From: Clostridiales bacterium
GTDB lineage: Bacteria > Bacillota > Clostridia > Monoglobales > Monoglobaceae
Direction of reading: 5' to 3'
NCBI GenBank assembly: GCA_016303265.1
Contig: JAEDLZ010000017.1
Location: forward strand, 1 to 20,355
DNA: 20,355 nucleotides
In this document: in pieces, positions 1-8,236 of the stretch
Layout of the letters: the number at the start of each line of letters is the position of its first letter
Position numbering within the stretch: the first letter of the stretch is position 1
Translations under genes and position numbers: made by a program
Notes under the pieces: model-generated
What the model saw: only the letters and a program-made list of their open reading frames with translations
What the model was told of the DNA's origin: nothing
Database searches by the model: none

Positions 1-1298
1 TCGTCAAGGAGCTTTTCAGCCTGTTTTTTTGACTTCGTCCACGGATCCATCATAATAAGGTCAACAAGCAGATCTCTGCTTCTGTTTTCGAACGCGGCAA
101 GCTCTACCTCAACAGGTGCGATTCTGTCGCGCATAAGGTGAGCCATAATAGGCTTGGGCAATCCTTCATTATGAATCGGGCATACACCATTCTTGCTGAC
201 CATTGCAGCTATCTCAACCTCATAATCCGTAGGCAGGCCCTTCATATATCCGCCGCTGTTTAAGACATTCACTATAACCTTGTTTTCAACATCGCAGGCC
301 AATCCTTCAATAAGAGGTATCATCGGCTCTCCGGTATGGCCTTTCGCAATGGTCTCGCTGACTTTCTTATCAAGGTTGTGAACAATCTCATCTATTCTTT
401 CAACATTTTTCTTCGTGTTTTCAAAATAATGCTGGTACCAGAGATACGGATTCTCGTTGTACTCTTTTTCAACCTCATCGTCGGAGTGATACCACCAGCC
501 CCATGCACCGCCGCCCGGATTTGCCGTATCTCCGATCGGGAAAAGCCCGAATTTCTTATAAAGGTCAACCGGCTTCTTGCCCATAAATGCACTTATTCCC
601 AAGTTTTTCGAAAATTCCTCGTAGTTCTCGTCAAGCCATTTATCAAGCATGGGATATGCATTTTCTCCTTTATAGAAAAACTTTGTCATCCATATAAAGT
701 GGTTAACGCCGGCAATCTCATATGTAACATGCTTCGCATCAAGACCCATCGCATCAAAAACCGCATTGACGCCGTTAAATCCGTGGCACATGCCGACAAT
801 CTTTGCGTCCTTATACTTTCTCTGAAGATATGTAACTCCTCCCTGAACAGGATTTGCAACCAAAATATAATATGCATCCGGGCAAATATCAAGCATGTCA
901 GCAAGCACGCTCTCCATGAGTCTTAATTGATAAAAGTTAATCGAAAACGACTCATCATGCACAACATGAAGGCTTCCGCCAAAATGGTATCCGTTGTTAT
1001 ATGCAACATCGATCGCCTGCTTGAAACGCTCATGTCCAAAGTCAAGGGCAACATTGAGCACAAAATCAGCGCCCTTCATTGCCTCGCGTCTGTCGGTTGT
1101 CTTTATAATATTAATGTTGGCGTTTGTTTCCTCCGAATATCTTTTGCATAACCCGTAGATGTTATCAAGTCTCTCCTCATTGACATCCATCAGTGCCACT
1201 GTGCTGCCATTGAGATTATCGGTAATACATATATCTTTTACCAATCCCACCGAGAACATAGCACTTCCTGCTCCAATAATACAAATCTTAACACTCAT
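1..1298 (-). CDS. GH4 NAD/Mn-dependent alpha-glycosidase (alpha-glucosidase/alpha-uronidase type), 3' end cut by window
   Basis: The frame is open from ATG at 1298 to the window edge (432 complete codons) and the C-terminus is missing. The visible sequence is collinear with the alpha-glucosidase AglA branch of glycoside hydrolase family 4. It has a Rossmann NAD site (IIGAGSAMF, about residues 7-15), ANP at 148-150, the Cys-His-Gly metal motif at 171-173 (VGMCHG), GVNH with the second metal ligand His200, NAYPMLDKW at 213-221 and PIGDT around 254-258 holding the probable catalytic Asp. Family 4 enzymes cleave glycosides by a redox/elimination mechanism using NAD+ and a divalent metal. CHG-type members include alpha-glucosidases and alpha-glucuronidases, so the substrate is left open. 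There is no signal peptide, so it is cytoplasmic. The RBS is AGGA(G)-like (CGGAGG). It is divergent from the regulator gene at 1473 and has its own operator-bearing promoter. Confidence 0.9.
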   Translation of the reverse strand, partial: MSVKICIIGAGSAMFSVGLVKDICITDNLNGSTVALMDVNEERLDNIYGLCKRYSEETNANINIIKTTDRREAMKGADFVLNVALDFGHERFKQAIDVAYNNGYHFGGSLHVVHDESFSINFYQLRLMESVLADMLDICPDAYYILVANPVQGGVTYLQRKYKDAKIVGMCHGFNGVNAVFDAMGLDAKHVTYEIAGVNHFIWMTKFFYKGENAYPMLDKWLDENYEEFSKNLGISAFMGKKPVDLYKKFGLFPIGDTANPGGGAWGWWYHSDDEVEKEYNENPYLWYQHYFENTKKNVERIDEIVHNLDKKVSETIAKGHTGEPMIPLIEGLACDVENKVIVNVLNSGGYMKGLPTDYEVEIAAMVSKNGVCPIHNEGLPKPIMAHLMRDRIAPVEVELAAFENRSRDLLVDLIMMDPWTKSKKQAEKLLD

Positions 1299-1323
1299 CA
1301 ATAATTCCTCCGTTCTTGTCAAC

Positions 1324-1340
1324 ACGTCTGTATATGTATA
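1324..1340 (-). promoter_or_regulatory. Candidate repressor operator in front of the GH4 gene
   Basis: Read on the minus strand, this is TACATATACAGACGTG, directly after the -10 box of the GH4 promoter. It shares the core ATATACAGAYG with the sites at 8121 and 15621, and the ATRTACA core with the site at 1433. Its position over the start of transcription fits repression. Assignment to the neighbouring GntR/LacI protein is inferred from proximity and recurrence. Confidence 0.6.
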
Positions 1341-1343
1341 ATA

Positions 1344-1372
1344 ATATTATCACTTTTAGCATCGAATGTCAA
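1344..1372 (-). promoter_or_regulatory. Sigma-A promoter of the GH4 gene
   Basis: The minus strand has TTGACA (1372-1367), a 17-nt spacer ending in GTGA, and TAATAT (1349-1344). The -35 box lies 19 bp from the -35 box of the divergent regulator promoter. The leader to ATG 1298 is about 40 nt. Confidence 0.75.
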
Positions 1373-1391
1373 TATGTTTTCTATATTTTTA

Positions 1392-1420
1392 TTGACAATT
1401 TCAAAAAAGTATAGTATAAT
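1392..1420 (+). promoter_or_regulatory. Sigma-A promoter of the GntR/LacI regulator gene
   Basis: This is a consensus promoter: TTGACA (1392-1397), 17-nt spacer, TATAAT (1415-1420). A strong promoter in front of a regulator gene suggests that its output is limited by autoregulation; a related operator follows at 1433. Confidence 0.82.
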
Positions 1421-1432
1421 TCTTCCATGAGC

Positions 1433-1448
1433 TTATATGTACAAGCAC
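1433..1448 (+). promoter_or_regulatory. Candidate autoregulatory operator of the GntR/LacI gene
   Basis: TTATATGTACAAGCAC starts 12 nt after the -10 box. With its left neighbour it forms an imperfect palindrome (CTTATATGTACAAG, 10 of 14 positions symmetric) centred near TGTACA. AraR of Bacillus subtilis, a GntR/LacI chimera of the same design, is known to bind a TTGTACGTACAA-type palindrome, so the likeness is meaningful. A second small inverted repeat, GCAC-acaa-GTGC, follows at 1444-1455. Confidence 0.58.
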
Positions 1449-1472
1449 ACAAGTGCATAAGGAGGTATATAA

Positions 1473-2543
1473 TTGCTTAACAGAAACAGTCATGTCCCGC
1501 TTTACATTCAGCTTGCAGACCTTATCAGAAAGCAGATTGAGCAGGGAATCATCAAGCCCGGCGACAAGCTCCCGAGTGAGTCCGAAATGATCAAAAGCTA
1601 CCAGCTCGGCAGATTGACCGTAAGAGAATCTTTATCAATTCTTGCAAACGAGGGGCTTATTGATAAAAAACACGGAAAGGGTACATTCTGTAAATCCGCC
1701 GAGGTTTCAAAAAAGCGGCTGAAAGTTGATGTTCTGCTTAATATGACAGACGCATATTTTATGCCCTATTACCTTCACAGTATCTGTGAAGTTTTTGATG
1801 CAACGGATGTCGCAGTCACCGTAAACGACACAAAGGACAGTACGGAGAACATTGTTGCAATTCTCTCAAAAATCCCGGAAAACGGGTCGGACGGAGTCCT
1901 GATTCAGCCAAGTCTTAAGGTCGGGTCTGATAGTGAGGAGCTCCAGGAGGCGTGCTCAAAGCTTGTCAAAAACGGAATTCCGTATATCATGATCGATAAC
2001 TCCTATGACAATGTGCCTCAATCTTATGTTATAGTTGACGAAAAAAGGGCGGGCGCCATAGCTGCCGATTATCTTAAGAGCCACGGCCACAGCTCGGTAT
2101 GCATGATCTGCCGAAATGAACTTAAGGACTCCAGACTGCGTCTTGCGGGTTTTGAAGCAAATTTCGGCGGTTCGGTGTATGTTATTGACTATGATGACGA
2201 ATTTGAAAAAAATATTCAAAAATTGCTTGCCGAACATCCCGATATAACAGGATGCTTCTGCTACAACGACCTTGTTGCAAGAAACCTTTACCGCGTATTT
2301 AAAAAAACAGGGATAAATATTCCTGACAGGATATCTGTCATCAGCGTTGACGATACAATAATAGCCTCAACGGTTTCCCCCTCACTCACAAGTATCGCCC
2401 ACCCCAAAGATTTATTGGGCAAGGAAGCCGCCTTATCACTCCTAAATATTATATCGGGCGATACCGCTTGGCCCTATACAAAGGTTTTTGAGCCTTTGTT
2501 GATTGAACGCAAATCCTGCAAAAATTTAAAAAAAGATGTCTGA
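1473..2543 (+). CDS. GntR/LacI-type (AraR-like) transcriptional repressor
   Basis: The 356-residue protein starts at TTG 1473, chosen because AAGGAGG lies 7 nt upstream (1459-1465) and the GntR domain begins at once. Residues about 8-73 are a GntR winged helix (PLYIQLADLIR, GDKLPSESEM, LTVRESLSILANEGL, GKGTF). Residues about 85-350 are a LacI/periplasmic-binding-like sugar-sensing domain (SDGVLIQPS, AAADYL-type segment, GCFCYNDLVA, ISVISVDD, PSLTSIAHP). This fusion is the AraR architecture, in which a sugar releases the protein from DNA. The N-terminus has QLADLIRKQIEQG, typical of the family. It is divergent from the GH4 gene, and four local promoters carry a related site, so it is the obvious candidate local repressor. 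The effector sugar is unknown. The stop codon lies inside the terminator stem. Confidence 0.93.
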   Translation: MLNRNSHVPLYIQLADLIRKQIEQGIIKPGDKLPSESEMIKSYQLGRLTVRESLSILANEGLIDKKHGKGTFCKSAEVSKKRLKVDVLLNMTDAYFMPYYLHSICEVFDATDVAVTVNDTKDSTENIVAILSKIPENGSDGVLIQPSLKVGSDSEELQEACSKLVKNGIPYIMIDNSYDNVPQSYVIVDEKRAGAIAADYLKSHGHSSVCMICRNELKDSRLRLAGFEANFGGSVYVIDYDDEFEKNIQKLLAEHPDITGCFCYNDLVARNLYRVFKKTGINIPDRISVISVDDTIIASTVSPSLTSIAHPKDLLGKEAALSLLNIISGDTAWPYTKVFEPLLIERKSCKNLKKDV

Positions 2544-2566
2544 GCCACGGCTCAGACATCTTTTTT
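2529..2566. terminator. Bidirectional rho-independent terminator between convergent genes
   Basis: There is a perfect 17-bp stem (2529-2545 with 2550-2566) and a 4-nt CACG loop. It carries six A at the left end and six T at the right end, so each strand ends in a U-run. It includes the stop codon of the regulator gene and lies 18 nt past the stop of the convergent gene at 2584, so it serves both. Confidence 0.93.
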
Positions 2567-2583
2567 ATATATGCCTGCGTTAT

Positions 2584-5292
2584 TTACTTTTTCTCGATAA
2601 CGATCTCCTGACCTTCGGGGATCCATTCCACTGAATAACCCAGATTCTCCGAAACGAACCTTAACGGAATAAATGTTCTCGAATCCTTTATCTTGGGAGC
2701 AACCCTTAAGGTATAGCGAATCATTCCGTAGTTCGGATGCTCCGCCATAACCGTGATCCTCTGCACCTGCATTTCAATTTTTCCTTTCAGAGTGGTTATG
2801 TTAATTTCCTGGTTTTCTCCGTTCCATTCAACGCTTCCCCCCATCTCTTCGATAAGTCCGCGAAGCGGTATCAGTGTAGTCCCCTCGGATTCATATATAT
2901 AGGGAGCTGTATCAAGCTCTCTGACATATGTTTTATCGCCCTTCGTCACGGAAATATTTTTTTCGCCGATCTTAAGGACATATTTTTCATATGCAGCCGC
3001 TTTTTCTCTATCCATCGCCTGCTTGCTTTGATAGAAATAAAGCTCTGCGCACGATGCCCTGTCGTCCTTCGCTTCTGTTATTATAAATCTTAAATATTTT
3101 GCACGAACCGCTTTTTCAAAATCAATTACTTTTTTATCAAGACTCTGCACAGAGTCGCTCATCTCATAAACCTTTTCAAGCTTATCCTTGCTGTCTCCCG
3201 CCCATATCTCAAATGCCTTCCAGTTTCCGTGGAGATCTTGTGACTGTCTCGGGACGCACTCAATCCTCGAAATTTCATGCTCCGCACGCATATCAATATC
3301 AAATGATGCCGGAAGAGCATTCCTGTCCGTCTGCCAGAAGCTGTTTATTCCGCCGTCAAGCATTGAGGATACATCATGACCCGCCCAAATCGGAATATCG
3401 CTTCTTGCCGAAAATAAAGATGTGTCGATCTCGTAAAGCTTAAACTGCTCCTCAATCTTAGGATAGTCTTCTATCCCGGAAGCCGGCAATGTATTTCGCC
3501 GGGCAATAAAATCAAATTCCGCCGCCGTTGCGACTCCGTCCAGGCTCTGTATCACTTTCAGCTTGATCCTTTTCACGGTCAGATTGGCATAAAATTCTAT
3601 CGCCTTCTGGCTGATATCCGCTGTCATCTCGGCAGCTGTAATAAACCTCAACTCTCCCGTGTCCGATTCGGATCCGTAAATTTCAATTCCGGTAATGGTT
3701 CCGCCAAGCGATTTACGGGGCTTGTAAACAAATCCGGATATAACCGTCTTTTGGTCAAATGTTATGTCTACCTCATAGGGCGGAGGGTCTTTCGATATAA
3801 CGGCACCGTTCTCGGCAACATATTTTGTATGCCAGTATGTGTTGTCGTTATCGTCAAATGCAGCTTTTGCGGAATCGCTCTCCGAATAATACGAGCTCGC
3901 ACTGACCGTCCATTTATCTTTACCCTTCAAAAGAATGTATTTCCCCGTTGCGTCGGTTTTGTCCTTGTTTATGATGGCGTTTCTCTCTGCCTCAGCCTTC
4001 TTTTCATCCCATTTAAAAGCCGCCAGGTCGGATATTTTGGCCTTGGTATCGGAGGCGGACGGCGCAAGAAATTCTATTTCCTCCATTCCCCAATGCGGGT
4101 TGGATTTGCTTTCGCCGACCTCAATTGCCTCAATTTTTAAATACCTTACCTTGACCTTATATATTTTTTTGCCGAACAGGGTCTTAAAGTCTGCATATCT
4201 TGCATCCTTTGAAAAGCTCTGTTCATCAGACCTGTACCAGTTTTGTCCATCCTCGGAAATGTGAATATATCCCTTTGAAACAACCTGAGTATTATACTCA
4301 AAGCGTCCGTAAACTCTTGCGCCGGAAATTTCATATGCGCTTCCGAGGTCAATATTCACCCAAGCCGATTCTGCTTTATCCGGATAAATCGAATATTGTG
4401 CAAATATCTCGCTGAGCTTATTCCCGCTTGTTGAAATTTTTCCGTCGAAAAGCTGTAAATAATAGCCGTAATTACCCACAGCCTTTTTCTCATGTGTTGA
4501 ATTTGATTCTATGGTTGCGCTTGCTCCCTCAATCTTAACAGTATCTGCAGCACCCAATTTAACCTCTGAAGACTGTTTTTCGGACGAACCTGACGAAGAA
4601 GCTGCAGTTGCCGCCTCCAGCGACGCAGTCTTTATTGCGGAATCTCCATATGAATCATTTGCTCCGGGCACCTTCTTGTCCTTCACTGTGTAGCTTGAAA
4701 GCTCCGAAACCTTTTTCCCGTCATTTCCGGATACCGGGGCCAAAAACTGTATCTCTTCCATTCCCCAATGCTGACACGTTATATTTTCGCCAACCTCGGT
4801 TGCCTCAATTTTCAAATATCTTGCCTTAACATTATATTGTTTTTTCCCGAATACCGCCTTAAAATCCGCATATCTCGCATCCTTTGAAAAAGACTGGGTA
4901 TCCGTCTTTATCCATGTCTTCCCGTCCTCGGAAAAATACAAATTGCCTTTCGATACTATCTGAGTATTATATTCATAACGCCCGTAAACCCTCACGCCGG
5001 AAATTTCATATGCGCTTCCGAGGTCAATATTCACCCAAGCCGACTCGGCTCTTGCCGGATAAATCGAATACTGTGCATAAATCTCCGTAAGCTTTTTTTC
5101 ACTTGTCGAAATTTTCCCGTCGAAAAGCTGTAAATAATAGCCGTAATTACCCACAGCCTTTTTCTCGTGTGTTGAATTTGTTCCGATTGTCGCTCTCACT
5201 TCACCGATTTTCAAAATCCCGTCATCCGCCAGGCATACACCGGTAGAGAGAAGGATACAAACCGCTAAAACGGCTCCGATTATTTTTTTCAT
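2584..5292 (-). CDS. Secreted four-discoidin (F5/8 type C) protein with C-terminal copper-amine-oxidase-N/stalk domain
   Basis: The protein is about 902 residues. Two ATGs occur in frame (5298 and 5292). The Shine-Dalgarno GGGGG abuts the first with no spacing, so the second (6-nt spacing) is preferred. A signal peptide is clear (KKIIGAVLAVCILLS...CLA). It is followed by two near-identical discoidin-like modules (about residues 30-187 and 255-412) separated by a Ser/Ala/Glu-rich linker, two more divergent F5/8C modules (about 460-605 and 620-763), and a stalk domain at the C-terminus (about 773 to the end; TTLIPLRGLIEEMG, RTFIPLRFVSENLG). No catalytic domain is visible. Such modules bind carbohydrate or cell-surface polymers, so it probably retains glycan or enzymes at the surface. 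It is the second gene of an operon, starting 6-12 nt after the upstream stop. Its C-terminal half matches the partial protein at 19123. Confidence 0.9.
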   Translation of the reverse strand: MKKIIGAVLAVCILLSTGVCLADDGILKIGEVRATIGTNSTHEKKAVGNYGYYLQLFDGKISTSEKKLTEIYAQYSIYPARAESAWVNIDLGSAYEISGVRVYGRYEYNTQIVSKGNLYFSEDGKTWIKTDTQSFSKDARYADFKAVFGKKQYNVKARYLKIEATEVGENITCQHWGMEEIQFLAPVSGNDGKKVSELSSYTVKDKKVPGANDSYGDSAIKTASLEAATAASSSGSSEKQSSEVKLGAADTVKIEGASATIESNSTHEKKAVGNYGYYLQLFDGKISTSGNKLSEIFAQYSIYPDKAESAWVNIDLGSAYEISGARVYGRFEYNTQVVSKGYIHISEDGQNWYRSDEQSFSKDARYADFKTLFGKKIYKVKVRYLKIEAIEVGESKSNPHWGMEEIEFLAPSASDTKAKISDLAAFKWDEKKAEAERNAIINKDKTDATGKYILLKGKDKWTVSASSYYSESDSAKAAFDDNDNTYWHTKYVAENGAVISKDPPPYEVDITFDQKTVISGFVYKPRKSLGGTITGIEIYGSESDTGELRFITAAEMTADISQKAIEFYANLTVKRIKLKVIQSLDGVATAAEFDFIARRNTLPASGIEDYPKIEEQFKLYEIDTSLFSARSDIPIWAGHDVSSMLDGGINSFWQTDRNALPASFDIDMRAEHEISRIECVPRQSQDLHGNWKAFEIWAGDSKDKLEKVYEMSDSVQSLDKKVIDFEKAVRAKYLRFIITEAKDDRASCAELYFYQSKQAMDREKAAAYEKYVLKIGEKNISVTKGDKTYVRELDTAPYIYESEGTTLIPLRGLIEEMGGSVEWNGENQEINITTLKGKIEMQVQRITVMAEHPNYGMIRYTLRVAPKIKDSRTFIPLRFVSENLGYSVEWIPEGQEIVIEKK
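4064..4512 (-). repeat. Internal gene duplication, copy 2 (discoidin module)
   Basis: This segment repeats 4739-5187 at a fixed offset of 675 bp (225 codons). Long stretches are identical at the DNA level, for instance around 4321-4370 and 4440-4500, including synonymous positions. That indicates recent duplication or gene conversion within one gene. Confidence 0.9.
4739..5187 (-). repeat. Internal gene duplication, copy 1 (discoidin module)
   Basis: This is the partner of 4064-4512, encoding the first module after the signal peptide. Differences between copies cluster in the middle (SEKKLTEIYAQ versus SGNKLSEIFAQ; KGNLYFSEDGKTW versus KGYIHISEDGQNW). Confidence 0.9.
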
Positions 5293-5304
5293 ATTCATCC
5301 CCCT

Positions 5305-7992
5305 TTAATCAAGATGTGAAATAACTTCCTCAACCACGCCCGTTTCAACCTTTCCGTAGCGAGATACGGCATACACATCGCCATTTGAATAAACGTCAAA
5401 TCCAAAGCACTCCGAGAATATGCTCACGGGAATATATATCACTCCGTTTAATGCAACCGCCGTATGTGAAATTTGCCTTAAATATCCGTTGACTCTTGCC
5501 TCTGCTCCTCCGAGTGTCAGATACGTCCAGACCTCATCCTTTATTTTTGAATCCTCCAGGTCAAAGCACGACAGGTGCAGCGTATTGTCACCTCTGTCAT
5601 AGCGAACCTTCGACTCTCCGTACATAAATTCCTCAAAAACTGTTGCCGGAATATAAAGTGTTCCGTCCTGAGAAAATGCTGTTATTCTGTTATCCGCTTC
5701 ATAAACATCCATTATTCCGCCGGTAATCATTTTGTCAGAGCCTGCTTTGAAGACCGCCGTTCCGTAAAGCCTCGATCGCTCTGCCCCGGTCAATACCTTC
5801 TCCTCTTTTTCTGTGTAAACATAGTTAAATCTTCCCAGAGGAGCCGCAGAGCCGGTTTTATAGAACTCGAGCAAATCTCCGCTTTTAATTTCGCCGCAGG
5901 AATCCGCCCACTTGAACTCAAACTCCGCGCCTATCTTTAAGATTGATGCGTCGGCTTTCAGCATGAGTACATCTCCGGAAACGGAATACTCTGCTTTTCC
6001 CGCTTCGGTCCATGCCCCGTTTTCAAATTTTTCAATTTTCCCGTCACGGCGGTTTACCGCAAAATCATATCCTTCCCATCCGGTTGCATAGTTTCTGTCA
6101 GAGTTAATATAGACGTGTAAAAATTCATCGGTATTTCTGTTAATAACATCGCGGCACTTTACATAGAAATATATACTGCTGTCATCGCGTACCGCCTTGA
6201 CCGTTTCGATCGAATTGACCGTTTTCCCTTCATATACCATTCCCCCGATGCCTTTTTCGGTTCTTTCGTATGCATCGTAATCGTTAACATATTCGGGAGC
6301 AACGCTGTCCCACTGCGATACGTCACTGCCGATATCAATGGTTTTTCTGCCGTTTGACAAAGGAACCGGCCGCACACCTTTATATTTTCTGATGAAATCC
6401 GCCAGAAGATTATACGAGTCGTCCTTCAAAATGCCTTTCACCGGCTCAATATCACGGCTGTTTTCCGAATCAAATGTATCAACAAATGAATTTTTGAATC
6501 CCGCATAGTTCTGCTGGCGTGCTGCCGAAAACTCATTCCATCCGTCAATCAATACGACTGCCGGATCGGTATCCAGAACCTGCGAAGCCTGCTCGCGGAA
6601 GAAAGCCGCGCTTCTGGGATCGGTCCCTTCGCCAAAGCCCTCGGTATATGCTCTTCCCTTCGTATATTCATCGGACGCAAGACCGGTATATGTATAGTTG
6701 TAGACATACGAATGATTTATCGATATTCCTACGGTCATTGCCTCTATTCTTCCGTCATCACGCTTTTTACCCCACTCATGAAGAGGATAATTTTCAAGCC
6801 ATACCCATTCGTTTTTGCCGTTCTTCTGCCCTGTCTGCCTTGAACCCGGCTCCCTTATCGTAATGCTTTTATATATCTTGTCAAGAAGCTCTCTGTCTCT
6901 GACATTTTCTTTATCGATATATGAGGATATCGTCTCTCTGCTCTCGGCAACCACAAGCGGTTTTCCGTCAAACATAAACCAGAGATCGGAATATTCCTCA
7001 TTTCCGAGGAAGTTAAACCAAAGAGCCTTAAGCTGTGCCGCAGTTTTTTGCGGCGGCCCCATATACGCCGAAATCTTCGGCGCATCGATTCCGGAATCGC
7101 GCGCATCGTGAAACGCCCTCATAAGAACATTCAGATTGGAAATATATGTATTGTCGTCATTGGTATAGTCAAGATATATAAAATCCACGCCTGCCGCCGA
7201 AAGCCACGACGCATGCCTGCGATAAACCCAGTAATCACTGCCCTTATAAAATCCAAGAAGCGGCTCGTCCCAATATGTCGACCTGCTGACGCCCCATGCC
7301 TTATTTGAATAATCATCCTTGGCTTCCGGGTGTTCTTTTATGACCTCGCTTATAATAAGCGGCGCCTGTATTTCACCTTTTTCAAACCAGTCCCAGTACA
7401 TAATGCCCACATAGTGATCTCCGTTTTTCACCGGTCCGGCCTCGGCATACCCCGCCACCCTTCTTCCGTATGAATCTGTCGACGCCCATGTGTCCGAATA
7501 GTTGTCTCTTATCTTCTCCTCGGGCACTGCCTTTATTCCCTCCGGCGCCGGCGAAGGTGAAAATTCAGCGCTCACAAACTTATTATAGAAATTCTTCCCG
7601 TATGATGAAATAAAATACACATCATGAACTCCGTCAACCTTTTTTATGCCCCCGACAAATTCATTTTTTTCCTCCGAATTAATGATGACGTACCCTATGT
7701 CATCTCCGTTGACCGGATCGTCAATCACGATTGCCAGCGTTTCTCCGTTTGATCCGTAGGGCATACTGCATTTAGCTTTAACGATAACTGAATTTATTCC
7801 GGTAAGGTCGACTCCGGAAAAGCCTACATATCCGCCCATATTCAGCGACACTTCATCCCCGGATGCCGAAAATCCGCTTGCGGATTTGACGGGCGCCGCA
7901 GAAAACGAGACCGTTTTTTGAGCGGCAGATACACCTGTTGCCGTCGATAAAACCGTCGCCAGAATGACAGCCGTCAGTAAAAATTTTTTCAT
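5305..7992 (-). CDS. Secreted GH71/GH99-like glycoside hydrolase with CBM6-like, CBM9-like and stalk domains
   Basis: The protein has 895 residues. The start at ATG 7992 is chosen because AGGAGG lies 8 nt upstream and a signal peptide begins there (KKFLLTAVILATVLSTATGVSA). The longer in-frame start at 8106 would read through the promoter leader. Order: signal 1-23; beta-sandwich, CBM6-like, about 25-145; catalytic TIM-barrel-like region about 165-545, with VGIMYWDWFE (195-204), YWDEPLLGFY (240-249), HASWLSAAGVDFIYLDYTN (260-278) and the C-terminal strand VVLIDGWNEFSAAR (479-492), as in GH71/GH99-type enzymes; CBM9/DOMON-like region about 560-745 (IYFYVKCRD, LHVYINSDRNYATGWEGYDF); stalk domain about 750-885 (GTLYIPATVFEEF, GVIYIPVSIFSECFGFDV). 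GH99 members are endo-alpha-mannosidases, but the substrate here is not determined. It is the first gene of an operon with the discoidin protein. Confidence 0.8.
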   Translation of the reverse strand: MKKFLLTAVILATVLSTATGVSAAQKTVSFSAAPVKSASGFSASGDEVSLNMGGYVGFSGVDLTGINSVIVKAKCSMPYGSNGETLAIVIDDPVNGDDIGYVIINSEEKNEFVGGIKKVDGVHDVYFISSYGKNFYNKFVSAEFSPSPAPEGIKAVPEEKIRDNYSDTWASTDSYGRRVAGYAEAGPVKNGDHYVGIMYWDWFEKGEIQAPLIISEVIKEHPEAKDDYSNKAWGVSRSTYWDEPLLGFYKGSDYWVYRRHASWLSAAGVDFIYLDYTNDDNTYISNLNVLMRAFHDARDSGIDAPKISAYMGPPQKTAAQLKALWFNFLGNEEYSDLWFMFDGKPLVVAESRETISSYIDKENVRDRELLDKIYKSITIREPGSRQTGQKNGKNEWVWLENYPLHEWGKKRDDGRIEAMTVGISINHSYVYNYTYTGLASDEYTKGRAYTEGFGEGTDPRSAAFFREQASQVLDTDPAVVLIDGWNEFSAARQQNYAGFKNSFVDTFDSENSRDIEPVKGILKDDSYNLLADFIRKYKGVRPVPLSNGRKTIDIGSDVSQWDSVAPEYVNDYDAYERTEKGIGGMVYEGKTVNSIETVKAVRDDSSIYFYVKCRDVINRNTDEFLHVYINSDRNYATGWEGYDFAVNRRDGKIEKFENGAWTEAGKAEYSVSGDVLMLKADASILKIGAEFEFKWADSCGEIKSGDLLEFYKTGSAAPLGRFNYVYTEKEEKVLTGAERSRLYGTAVFKAGSDKMITGGIMDVYEADNRITAFSQDGTLYIPATVFEEFMYGESKVRYDRGDNTLHLSCFDLEDSKIKDEVWTYLTLGGAEARVNGYLRQISHTAVALNGVIYIPVSIFSECFGFDVYSNGDVYAVSRYGKVETGVVEEVISHLD

Positions 7993-8042
7993 ACTTATTT
8001 CCTCCTTTTGTTCTATTTCCATTATAGCGTATCCGACCGAAA

Positions 8043-8065
8043 AAAGCATTATAAAAATGTTGCAG
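8043..8065 (-). promoter_or_regulatory. 23-bp shared box, copy A (leader of secreted-enzyme operon)
   Basis: The plus strand reads AAAGCATTATA-a-AAATGTTGCAG. It matches 15717-15739 at 22 of 23 positions, and both copies lie in non-coding DNA upstream of a minus-strand operon. Here the box lies in the transcribed leader, about 50 nt from ATG 7992. The function is unknown; it may be a second regulator site or a hidden -10 region, since the minus strand contains TATAAT. Confidence 0.55.
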
Positions 8066-8120
8066 AATGTAAAGCGGTCACCGCCATTGTGCATATACAT
8101 CCGCAAAAACGCCTCTTCGA

Positions 8121-8138
8121 CTCATCTGTACATGTTTT
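8121..8138 (-). promoter_or_regulatory. Candidate repressor operator of the secreted-enzyme operon
   Basis: The minus strand reads AAAACATGTACAGATGAG immediately after the -10 box. The core ACATGTACAGATG matches the sites at 15621 (ACACATACAGATG) and 1324 (ACATATACAGACG). The embedded CATGTACAG is close to two-fold symmetric. Confidence 0.62.
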
Positions 8139-8167
8139 ATGATACCACGTACTCATTCTTTTGTCAA
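8139..8167 (-). promoter_or_regulatory. Sigma-A promoter of the secreted-enzyme operon
   Basis: The minus strand has TTGACA (8167-8162), a 17-nt spacer and TATCAT (8144-8139). Boxes and spacing are identical to those of the promoter at 15637-15665. The leader is unusually long, about 140 nt to ATG 7992, and holds the shared 23-bp box. Confidence 0.78.
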
Positions 8168-8198
8168 GCTCAATATCGAGAAAGATAATTATGGTGTA

Positions 8199-8227
8199 TT
8201 GACGGTATGTTTTTTTCGTGTTATAGT
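8199..8227 (+). promoter_or_regulatory. Sigma-A promoter of the Asp-box propeller gene
   Basis: TTGACG (8199-8204), 17-nt spacer, TATAGT (8222-8227). It is divergent from the secreted-enzyme operon promoter, with 31 bp between the two -35 boxes. Confidence 0.7.
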
Positions 8228-8236
8228 TATTAAAAC

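Noticed and set aside
336..926. 196-codon plus-strand frame opposite the GH4 gene
   Set aside because: It is antisense to a clearly conserved GH4 frame, and its composition follows from the codons of the opposite strand.
4064..5187. Direct repeat considered as a mobile element
   Set aside because: Both copies are in frame within one coding sequence at an exact multiple of three, so it is a protein module duplication.
7993..8106. 38-residue N-terminal extension of the GH99-like protein
   Set aside because: It lies in the leader between promoter and Shine-Dalgarno, and a proper signal peptide with AGGAGG spacing starts at 7992.
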